Of a stretch of 38,744 bases of DNA, positions 30,419-36,760 are shown in pieces. The stretch spans positions 1-38,744 of the forward strand of contig QYPH01000026.1 of NCBI GenBank assembly GCA_007279905.1. The letters are read 5' to 3'. Below the pieces are notes generated by a model. It saw only the letters and a list, made by a program, of their open reading frames with translations, was not told where the DNA came from and searched no databases. The stretch's first letter is position 1, and each line of letters starts with the position of its first letter. This DNA is from Actinomycetota bacterium. Lineage in GTDB: Bacteria > Actinomycetota > Acidimicrobiia > Acidimicrobiales > Ilumatobacteraceae. The position numbers and the translations under genes were made by a program.

Positions 30419-31144
30419 CTATGCAGTGAGATCTGTTGAAGATTGCGAGTCATTTGCATGACGCGCCTTAAAGCGAGCAGCACCCCGGTGCTCTGGTACA
30501 AAACCAGTCAAAATAAATTGAGTTCGTTCTCCGACGTTTACTGCGTGGTCACCGATCCGCTCATAGAAGCGACCAATGATTGCCAACTGCACCGCAACCT
30601 GCACATCCATTTTGCCGCGCGCATGACACTCGAAGATCTCTTGAATGAATTGGCGATGGAGCCCATCCAAGAATGAATCCATGTCATCGATGGCCGCAGC
30701 CTTTGCCGCATCACTTGTTTCAAATGCATCGGTCGCCGAAATAAAGAGTTGCTGAGCCTGTTCGCTCATTTTAGTGATCAAGCCTCTGAGTACCGGATCG
30801 ATGTCATGACCGTAGATGCGTCGCGCACCCTTACAAATGTTGACAGCCAAATCTGCCGAACGCTCAAGCTCTCCCGTGATTTTGATAATCGAGACGAGTT
30901 GTCGCAGGTCGCCTGCAACTGGTGCTTGCAATGCCAAATGCCGAAAACATTGGTCTTCAATCTCTACTGCGCGCGCGTCAATTTCGTCATCGCTCTGCAC
31001 CAAATAGTCGGCGCCTTCAAGATCTCCAGAGAGCAATACACTTGTTGCTCGCGGAACAGCCTCAATAACTGAAGCGCCGAGTCGAATAACTTGATCGCGA
31101 ATGTGATCGAGTTCCTGGTGAAACGTCTTACGTAATTCGTCCAT
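30419..31144 (-). CDS. phoU: Phosphate signalling protein PhoU
   Basis: A 241-residue PhoU made of two three-helix repeats. Each carries the metal-binding acidic motif seen in PhoU: EGADYLVQSDDEIDARAVEIED near residue 40, and FYERIGDHAVNVGERTQF near 195. PhoU joins the phosphate transporter to the sensor kinase and keeps the pathway off when phosphate is plentiful. I chose ATG 31144 because AAGGAAG, a clear ribosome binding site, lies just upstream. It is the first gene of phoU-senX3-regX3. No pst transporter genes are in the window. Confidence 0.95.
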   Translation of the reverse strand: MDELRKTFHQELDHIRDQVIRLGASVIEAVPRATSVLLSGDLEGADYLVQSDDEIDARAVEIEDQCFRHLALQAPVAGDLRQLVSIIKITGELERSADLAVNICKGARRIYGHDIDPVLRGLITKMSEQAQQLFISATDAFETSDAAKAAAIDDMDSFLDGLHRQFIQEIFECHARGKMDVQVAVQLAIIGRFYERIGDHAVNVGERTQFILTGFVPEHRGAARFKARHANDSQSSTDLTA

Positions 31145-31266
31145 GTTCCAACTTCCTTGTCTGCACCCGCGTGACACCGTGGATTTGCACTAAAACTTAC
31201 ACGCATAAAGCAAAACTCTGCTGAACACGAGATTACGGCAGGGTAAATGACCCTATTTCGCAACCG
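31145..31266 (-). promoter_or_regulatory. Leader and promoter region between ppk1 and phoU
   Basis: This 122-base gap follows ppk1 and precedes phoU on the same strand. It contains the phoU ribosome binding site (AAGGAAG) and a small inverted repeat, AGGGT-aaatg-ACCCT (31240-31254). The repeat starts 13 bases past the ppk1 stop and is not followed by a U run, so it is a poor terminator and could equally be a protein site. A single GTTCAG lies at 31221-31226 (minus strand) but has no clear tandem partner. Confidence 0.4.
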
Positions 31267-33378
31267 TTATCGAACTTGAGTCTCCAAAACCCAGTCGTGG
31301 AGAGTTTTCTGGGCATCAACGGTCAGCCCAGTTGCGCCCTCGTGAGTCCATGAATTGTCTTCGTGGAGTTGGAAGTGAGAGATGTCGGGGGCGCTTAAAA
31401 AGCCGATCACCGTATCAAGCCACATGCGGTGCTTTGGGTGCGTTAATGGAACAAGAGTTTCTACTCTGCCGTCCAAATTGCGGCCCATCATGTCGGCAGA
31501 TCCAATGAGATGCAGTGGTTCGTCAGTGGTGAGACCATGTTCAAAGCGATAAATACGCGAGTGCTCGAGATACCTTCCAAGAATTGAGCGCACGTTGATG
31601 TTTTCGGACATGCCTTGTACTCCGGCACGCAAACAGCAGATGCCGCGAACAACAAGCATGATCTGCACGCCAGCATTGCTCGCTCGGTAGAGCGCCTCAA
31701 TCACGGCCTTGTCCGAGATCGAGTTGATCTTCATCGTGATCTGACCCTGTGCGCCAAATGTCGCCTCTTTGTCAATCAGCTCAACAATTCGTGAACGCAT
31801 CTTGTGTGGTGCAACAACCAGCTTTTTATAGTCTGGTTCGTGACCGTATCCAGTGAGGTAGTTAAACAATTCCGAGACGTCCGAACCGATGTCGTCCTCG
31901 CAGGTAAAGAATCCGATGTCTTCATAGATGCGCGCTGTTGTCGAGTTGTAGTTTCCGGTACCCATGTGCACGTAACGGCGCATCTTGTCCGGATCATTGC
32001 GCACAACCAAAATGCACTTTGCATGCGTCTTGAGTCCGACTAGTCCATATGTAACGTGCACGCCTGCATACTCGAGTTCTTTTGCCCACGACATGTTGCG
32101 TGCTTCATCAAAGCGAGCCTTCAACTCAATCACCACCGCTACCTGCTTGCCCATTTCCGCTGCCTTGATCAGGTGACGTGCGATCGAGCTGTCGCCCGAG
32201 GTGCGGTACAACGTCATCTTTATTGACTGCACAAGCGGATCGAGCGCAGATTGCTTGACGAATGATTCAACAGACGAAACAAACGACTCATGTGGATGAT
32301 GAAGGAGAAGTTGCCTCTCGCGAATCACACTAAAGATTGAACGACTCTCGTCTTCGGCCGCGGCCAAACGGCCAGCGGTGAGCGTCGGCCATGGCTTAAA
32401 ACGCAAATGTGGAAGGTCGAGACCAGAAATTTGCATCAAAGCGGTGAGCCCAAGAGGCGCATGATGGACAGTTACATCGGCTGGCTCAAGCTCTAATTCG
32501 TCAACCAGCAGATTGAGAACTTCTCGAGACATCCCGTTTGACACTTCAAGTCGGACTGCACGGCCAAACCTTCGTCGGCGCAACTCCATCTCGACAGCCG
32601 CAAGCAAATCTTCAGCGTCCTCGTCGTCTACCGACAAGTCGGCATTTCTTGTGACTCGAAATGTGTAGCACTGTTCGATCGTCATGCCTTGAAACAGTCG
32701 ACCGAGATTGGCGGTGACTACATCTTCAATGAGTACGAATCGCAAACTATCGGGAAGTTGTAAAAATCTAGGAAGAATTGGAGGCAATTTGACGCGAGCA
32801 AAGCGTTTCTCGTTGGTGCGTGGATTGACGGCAAGCACAGCCAGATTGAGCGCCAAGTTTGAAATGTAAGGAAACGGATGTGCTGGGTCTACGGCCAGCG
32901 GCGTCAACACGGGAAACAATTGTGTCTCAAACATCGTATTGAGATATTCGCGCTCCCCTTCCGTGGCGTCGACCCATTTGACAATACGTACATCGTTGGC
33001 GAGGAGTCGCGGGATGAGCTCATCGTTATAAATCTGTTCTTGCAACTCGACCTGTTGTGCCACGCGAACAAGAACTTCATGTAACTGCTGCTTTGGCGTG
33101 CGCCCGTCTGGAGTAACGGCAGTTACATCCGCTGCAATTTGATCTTTGAGCGCAGCAACACGAATCTGATAAAACTCGTCTAAGTTGCTGCAAAAAATTG
33201 CCATGAATTTGCAGCGCTCAAGTAACTCAATCTCATTGTCTTCGGCCAATGACAACACCCTGGAGTTGAAATCCAGCCAGCTCAATTCTCGATTGATGAT
33301 TCGCGCGTCTATGCCAGAATCGTAATTGTGCCCATCTCGCTTGATGGTCTGCGCAAGAAGTTGTCGCCAAGAAGTCAT
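31267..33378 (-). CDS. ppk1: Polyphosphate kinase
   Basis: A 703-residue PPK1 of normal size. The N-domain opens with INRELSWLDFNSRVL near 28; the phosphorylated His is His452 in GLKTHAKCILVVR, and the second phospholipase D-like half has ELKARFDEARN near 418, HMGTGNYNSTTARIYEDIG and GRNLDGRVETLVPLTHP. It polymerises the gamma-phosphate of ATP into polyphosphate and can run backwards. It follows a small unknown gene by 36 bases. The divergent ppx gene encodes the degrading enzyme, and phoU-senX3-regX3 lies downstream, so synthesis, breakdown and control sit together. Confidence 0.97.
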   Translation of the reverse strand: MTSWRQLLAQTIKRDGHNYDSGIDARIINRELSWLDFNSRVLSLAEDNEIELLERCKFMAIFCSNLDEFYQIRVAALKDQIAADVTAVTPDGRTPKQQLHEVLVRVAQQVELQEQIYNDELIPRLLANDVRIVKWVDATEGEREYLNTMFETQLFPVLTPLAVDPAHPFPYISNLALNLAVLAVNPRTNEKRFARVKLPPILPRFLQLPDSLRFVLIEDVVTANLGRLFQGMTIEQCYTFRVTRNADLSVDDEDAEDLLAAVEMELRRRRFGRAVRLEVSNGMSREVLNLLVDELELEPADVTVHHAPLGLTALMQISGLDLPHLRFKPWPTLTAGRLAAAEDESRSIFSVIRERQLLLHHPHESFVSSVESFVKQSALDPLVQSIKMTLYRTSGDSSIARHLIKAAEMGKQVAVVIELKARFDEARNMSWAKELEYAGVHVTYGLVGLKTHAKCILVVRNDPDKMRRYVHMGTGNYNSTTARIYEDIGFFTCEDDIGSDVSELFNYLTGYGHEPDYKKLVVAPHKMRSRIVELIDKEATFGAQGQITMKINSISDKAVIEALYRASNAGVQIMLVVRGICCLRAGVQGMSENINVRSILGRYLEHSRIYRFEHGLTTDEPLHLIGSADMMGRNLDGRVETLVPLTHPKHRMWLDTVIGFLSAPDISHFQLHEDNSWTHEGATGLTVDAQKTLHDWVLETQVR

Positions 33379-33414
33379 CGAGTGTTTACCCTTGCTTCAG
33401 ATTGGTTATGCAAA

Positions 33415-33681
33415 TTATTGAGCGTCGTTATAGCCGAGTTCCCACTCGACAGAAATGCGCTCACGCTCGGCATCACGGTTGACGCGCTCTTGATTACGAC
33501 GGAACTGTGGGTCGTTGCGTGGCAACAGCACCAAGCGCGCAAGCACGCGGGCACGAAACTCTTCGAGCAGGTTTGGGTCACCAAAGTCGCTGTAGACAGC
33601 CCAATGCGGCGACACTGCACCGGTATAGGTGATGCGAGCGTGGCCGCGGGATGGCTCGGTTGCTACTGGGGCTTCAGACAT
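33415..33681 (-). CDS. Small conserved-looking protein upstream of ppk1, unknown
   Basis: An 88-residue soluble protein with no signal peptide or membrane helix. The middle, HWAVYSDFGDPNLLEEFRAR, is followed by a highly charged helix (RNQERVNRDAERERISVEWE). I do not recognise a family. It is likely real: TATCGT sits 7 nt before its ATG, it precedes ppk1 by 36 bases on the same strand, and it occupies the divergent side of the ppx promoter. It could be a small partner or regulator of polyphosphate kinase, but nothing in the sequence shows this directly. Confidence 0.7.
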   Translation of the reverse strand: MSEAPVATEPSRGHARITYTGAVSPHWAVYSDFGDPNLLEEFRARVLARLVLLPRNDPQFRRNQERVNRDAERERISVEWELGYNDAQ

Positions 33682-33688
33682 GGTGTCA

Positions 33689-33694
33689 ACGATA
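33689..33694 (-). promoter_or_regulatory. -10-like box TATCGT of the small gene / ppk1 unit
   Basis: On the minus strand TATCGT ends 7 nt before the ATG at 33681. The 47-base divergent gap carries this box and the ppx box at 33716-33721 facing the other way. Confidence 0.5.
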
Positions 33695-33715
33695 TCGCCA
33701 GAAATAGCCCTTTAC

Positions 33716-33721
33716 TAGACT
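33716..33721 (+). promoter_or_regulatory. -10-like box TAGACT of ppx
   Basis: TAGACT ends 7 nt before GTG 33729 of the ppx gene, implying a leaderless message. Confidence 0.5.
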
Positions 33722-33728
33722 GACCCGC

Positions 33729-35276
33729 GTGTCAAACGGGGGAAACACAACAATTGCAGCGCTCGACATAGGTACCAATAGTTTCCATCTCATCATCGCC
33801 AAAGTGGTTGATGGTGGGTTTGAAGTTGCGGAGACCGAAAAAGAGACCGTGCGCATCGGACATGGTGCTGGTGATATGAACGAACTTTCCGCCGACGCGA
33901 TCGATCGAGGCATCGCGTGTTTGGTGCGGATGCAGAAAATTGCCACTTCGCACAATGCCGAGATTCGTGCAGTTGCAACGAGTGCCGTTCGCGAAGCCAA
34001 GAACCGCTTTGAGTTCATTCGCCGAGCAAAAAAAGAAGCACTCATAGACATCGAAGTCATTTCTGGTGTCGAAGAAGCTCGCTTGATTCATCTAGGTGCA
34101 TTACATGGTGTCGGCGAACACGATCGACCAATGCTGTTATGCGACATTGGCGGTGGATCAACCGAGATTGTGCTCGGCAACGACGACGAAGTTTTGCTTG
34201 CTCGCAGCTTCAAACTTGGCGCGGTTCGGCTTACCGACCGATTCTTCGGTTCTGCAGCCCAGCATCCCAGCGCAGTGAGCAGTTGCCGCTCGCATGTGCG
34301 CTCCACACTCATGGTGTTGCAATCCGAAGTGATCGAGTTTGGATTCGACGTTGCTGTCGCATCATCTGGAACTGCAGAAACCATTGCTCGACTCATCCAA
34401 GACAGGTCTGACATGCCGGCACCAAAGACCCTCAATCGCTTCGAGTTCACGCAGGCCCAAATTGCCCAGACAGTGACGATGCTGAGTTCGGTCAACACTG
34501 TTGACGAACGACGCGAAAAGTTTGGGCTCGAAAAGAGCAGGGCCGAAATCATCTTGGCCGGGGCAATCATTCTTGAGGGCATTGCGAGTGTCTACGGCGT
34601 CGAAACATTTATGTATAGCGACTATGCCTTGCGCGAAGGCGTCATTCTCGACACTCTGCAACGGCGCGGCCTTGGCCCGACTACTGGTGATACCGATGCT
34701 GCAATGCGCAGTGTGCAACTACTTGCCGACCGCTGTGATGACCGACCAGAGCATTCGCAGAACGTTGCACGTATTGCGCTCGACTTGTTTGATCAAGTGT
34801 GGGATGTGCTCGGCGTTGTGCAGTCAAACCGAAAACTTCTTGAAGCAGCAGCCTTGCTTGCCAACGTTGGTGTCGTTATTTCGCACTCCAAGCACCATCT
34901 GCATTCGTATTACGTAATTCGCAACTCAGAACTCGTTGGTCTCAATGATCGCGAGATTGAGATCATCGCTCAGGTCGCTCGTTACCACCGCAAAGGTTTG
35001 CCAAAACTCGGCCATCCAGAATTCGCGATGCTCTCACAAGAGGATCAAAAACTCGTGAGCGCACTCGCAGGAGTGTTGCGCATTGCAATTGGGCTCGATC
35101 GAACCCAGGATGGCCGTGTGAAGAAAATAACGACGAGCATCAGTGATGGCGAGTTGAAAATTTTCTTTACGACGACAAAGAAACTTGACGGCGACTTAAA
35201 TATTTATGCAGCTATGGAGCGTCGCACACTGTTGGCCGACATAACAGGCCTGAGAGTAAAAGTGCTGGCTAATTAA
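33729..35276 (+). CDS. ppx: Ppx/GppA phosphatase with C-terminal HD-type domain
   Basis: A 515-residue exopolyphosphatase or pppGpp phosphatase. The actin-like N-terminal half has ALDIGTNSFHLIIA near residue 10, VATSAVREAKNR near 81 and the LLCDIGGGSTEIVLG phosphate loop near 136. The C-terminal part (about 310-480) is helical with DDRPEHSQNVARIALDLFDQ and IAQVARYHRKGLPK, an HD-like domain as in E. coli-type Ppx/GppA. It shortens polyphosphate or converts pppGpp to ppGpp. It is divergent from the ppk1 unit, the enzyme with the opposite activity. GTG 33729 is the start. The end overlaps tatA by 4 bases, tail-to-tail. Confidence 0.93.
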   Translation: MSNGGNTTIAALDIGTNSFHLIIAKVVDGGFEVAETEKETVRIGHGAGDMNELSADAIDRGIACLVRMQKIATSHNAEIRAVATSAVREAKNRFEFIRRAKKEALIDIEVISGVEEARLIHLGALHGVGEHDRPMLLCDIGGGSTEIVLGNDDEVLLARSFKLGAVRLTDRFFGSAAQHPSAVSSCRSHVRSTLMVLQSEVIEFGFDVAVASSGTAETIARLIQDRSDMPAPKTLNRFEFTQAQIAQTVTMLSSVNTVDERREKFGLEKSRAEIILAGAIILEGIASVYGVETFMYSDYALREGVILDTLQRRGLGPTTGDTDAAMRSVQLLADRCDDRPEHSQNVARIALDLFDQVWDVLGVVQSNRKLLEAAALLANVGVVISHSKHHLHSYYVIRNSELVGLNDREIEIIAQVARYHRKGLPKLGHPEFAMLSQEDQKLVSALAGVLRIAIGLDRTQDGRVKKITTSISDGELKIFFTTTKKLDGDLNIYAAMERRTLLADITGLRVKVLAN

Positions 35277-35455
35277 TTGCTGGACGGAGGAGTGTCGCTC
35301 TTTGGAGCGTCGTCCTTGTTCGCACTTGCTTGACCCTTTTTGAACTCGTTTGTTGCTTGCCCAAGGTTGCGAGCAAGCTTTGGCAAACGCGATCCAAAGA
35401 GCAAAGCGACAATAATCAAACCAATAATAAGTTCTGGACCACCAATGCTTCCCAT
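35273..35455 (-). CDS. tatA: Sec-independent translocase TatA
   Basis: A 60-residue TatA/E. It has the usual pattern: a short N-terminal membrane helix (MGSIGGPELIIGLIIVALLFG), the FG-(S/A)-x-x-LP hinge, an amphipathic helix (KLARNLGQATNEFKKG) and a polar tail ending KSDTPPSSN. TatA forms the pore that exports folded proteins bearing twin-arginine signals. The frame is open far upstream, but homology begins at ATG 35455, and TATATT lies 6 nt before it. No tatC or tatB is in the window. It ends tail-to-tail with ppx. Confidence 0.93.
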   Translation of the reverse strand: MGSIGGPELIIGLIIVALLFGSRLPKLARNLGQATNEFKKGQASANKDDAPKSDTPPSSN

Positions 35456-35461
35456 GCGCCC

Positions 35462-35467
35462 AATATA
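35462..35467 (-). promoter_or_regulatory. -10-like box TATATT of tatA
   Basis: On the minus strand TATATT ends 6 nt before the tatA ATG, in the 57-base gap between tatA and the divergent ftcD. Confidence 0.5.
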
Positions 35468-35512
35468 CCACCCGGGTAGCAACCACTCCAAACCACCCGA
35501 TAGGCAGAAGGG

Positions 35513-36313
35513 GTGCTGGAATGCGTCATCAACATCAGTGAGGGCAAAGACCCGGAAAAGCTTGTGCTTCTCGCCGAAGCCTTGGGCGCCGATTTGCTCG
35601 ACCTGCATAGCGATGCCGACCACAATCGCAGTGTGTTCACTCTTGCCGGTACAGACTCTGCCCGCATACTGGCTCGCGAGGCACTCAACTTGTTCAACAT
35701 TGGCGCTCATGCCGGCGTGCATCCACGTGTAGGCATTGTCGATGTGGTTCCGTTTGTCGCTCTTGAGCCAAGCACGTTTGAAGATGCGTTGCAAGCGCGC
35801 AATGAGTTTGCGCACTTTGCAGCGAACGAACTTGGCGTGCCGTGTTTTGTCTACGGACCAGAGCGCACGCTGCCCTACATTCGCAAGCACGCATTTGTCG
35901 ACCTACTCCCCGACTTTGGTTCAGCAATGCCGCACCCCACAGCAGGTGCAATATGCGTTGGTGTCCGACCGATTTTGATTGCGTACAACATCTGGCTCAA
36001 AGATTCGACACTAGAAATGGCCAAGCAAATTTCGGCTCTATTGCGCAGTGATTCAGTGCGCGCACTCGGGTTGCAAGTCGGCTCAAGCGCTCAAGTGAGC
36101 ATGAACTTGATCGATTTTGCCGTCACCGGACCACAACAGGTATATGACATCGTTGCTCAACACGCACCAATCGAACGCGCAGAGTTGGTTGGTTTGGTGC
36201 CAGCCCGCGCTCTTGCCAACGTGCCACGCAGCAGATGGGATGAGCTCGACTTGAGTGCAGAAAAAACTATTGAGTCAGCATTGGCTGCGCGCAATCGCAA
36301 ACTAGCGAGTTAA
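35513..36313 (+). CDS. ftcD: Glutamate formimidoyltransferase (FtcD N-terminal type)
   Basis: A 266-residue stand-alone formiminotransferase domain, without the cyclodeaminase half found in animals. Typical parts are MLECVINISEGKDPEKL at the start, DADHNRSVFTLAG near 34, GAHAGVHPRVGIVDVVPFVAL near 64, VPCFVYGPER near 108 and AQVSMNLIDFAVT near 193. It moves the formimino group between formiminoglutamate and tetrahydrofolate in histidine breakdown, or has a related folate role. GTG 35513 is preceded by AGAAGG, and TAGGCA lies 6 nt upstream. It converges with whiB, the stops being directly adjacent. No hut genes are near. Confidence 0.88.
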   Translation: MLECVINISEGKDPEKLVLLAEALGADLLDLHSDADHNRSVFTLAGTDSARILAREALNLFNIGAHAGVHPRVGIVDVVPFVALEPSTFEDALQARNEFAHFAANELGVPCFVYGPERTLPYIRKHAFVDLLPDFGSAMPHPTAGAICVGVRPILIAYNIWLKDSTLEMAKQISALLRSDSVRALGLQVGSSAQVSMNLIDFAVTGPQQVYDIVAQHAPIERAELVGLVPARALANVPRSRWDELDLSAEKTIESALAARNRKLAS

Positions 36314-36589
36314 TTACGCAGTAGCGATAGTGCGACTTGACTGCGCGCGCTGACGACGCAAGCGACGACGCTCACGCTCTGACAGACCGCCCCAGATACC
36401 AAACTTCTCGCCGTTGTCAAGGGCGTATTCGAGGCAGTCATTGCGCACCACACAACCACGGCAGACCTCTTTGGCCTCGCGGGTTGATGCTCCACGTTCT
36501 GGGAAGAACAAGTCTGGGTCGACGCCGAGGCAGTTGGCTTGATCTTGCCAGGCTCGGTCTGCGCTCAGCGCTATTTGTTCGTCTTCCAC
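36314..36589 (-). CDS. whiB: WhiB-family transcription factor, WhiB2-like
   Basis: A 91-residue Wbl protein. Four cysteines for a [4Fe-4S] cluster are present: one in QANCLG, then CRGC and NDCLEY. These are followed by the GIWGGLSERERRRLRRQRA turn and basic tail that bind RNA polymerase sigma factor and DNA. The wording of the Cys region and GGLSERERRRL is closest to WhiB2/WhmD, which controls septation in actinobacteria; that sub-assignment is from memory. I chose GTG 36589 because GGGAGG lies 8 nt upstream, the best ribosome binding site in the window; a TTG at 36631 is also in frame. It has a long untranslated leader with two palindromes. Confidence 0.93.
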   Translation of the reverse strand: MEDEQIALSADRAWQDQANCLGVDPDLFFPERGASTREAKEVCRGCVVRNDCLEYALDNGEKFGIWGGLSERERRRLRRQRAQSSRTIATA

Positions 36590-36751
36590 TTGTACTGCCT
36601 CCCGATAGTTCTGATTTGAATCTCGATGCAATCGCGAGCACGCGTCTACATCGCTGTAATTACATCTGTGTCATTCTGCCAAATTTGGCGCAAAAATGCA
36701 AATATTTGGGGGATTTGTTCATTTTTAGATTTTTGATTGCATCTTCGGCGA
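36590..36751 (-). promoter_or_regulatory. whiB leader and control region with two perfect palindromes
   Basis: The 162 bases between the vWA gene and whiB hold GGGAGG (36598-36603), the 10-bp palindrome TGTAATTACA (36655-36664), and the 12-bp palindrome GCCAAATTTGGC (36678-36689). GACAC, the core bound by WhiA/WhiB in streptomycetes, is on the minus strand at 36668-36672 between them. The stretch from about 36678 to 36740 is A+T-rich. Unlike most genes here, whiB has a real leader, so regulated transcription and translation seem likely. Confidence 0.55.
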
Positions 36752-36760
36752 TCATCGCCG
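36746..36760. repeat. Palindrome spanning the stop codon of the vWA gene
   Basis: CGGCGAT-C-ATCGCCG is a perfect 7-bp inverted repeat with a one-base centre. The vWA gene stop (TGA, 36754-36752) falls at its centre. As RNA it could form a hairpin, but a one-base loop is too tight and no U run follows, so it is not a standard terminator. Confidence 0.35.

Noticed and set aside
31201-31230. Possible Pho/RegX3 box upstream of phoU (GTTCAG)
   Set aside because: Only one GTTCA-like unit is visible, with no good direct repeat 11 bases away, so it does not meet the pattern for such boxes.
31240-31254. Possible terminator after ppk1 (AGGGT...ACCCT)
   Set aside because: The stem is only 5 bp and no U run follows; kept only as an inverted repeat of unknown role.
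36746-36760. Possible terminator at the end of the vWA gene
   Set aside because: The perfect palindrome has a one-base loop and is followed by an A-rich, not U-rich, stretch in the transcript direction.
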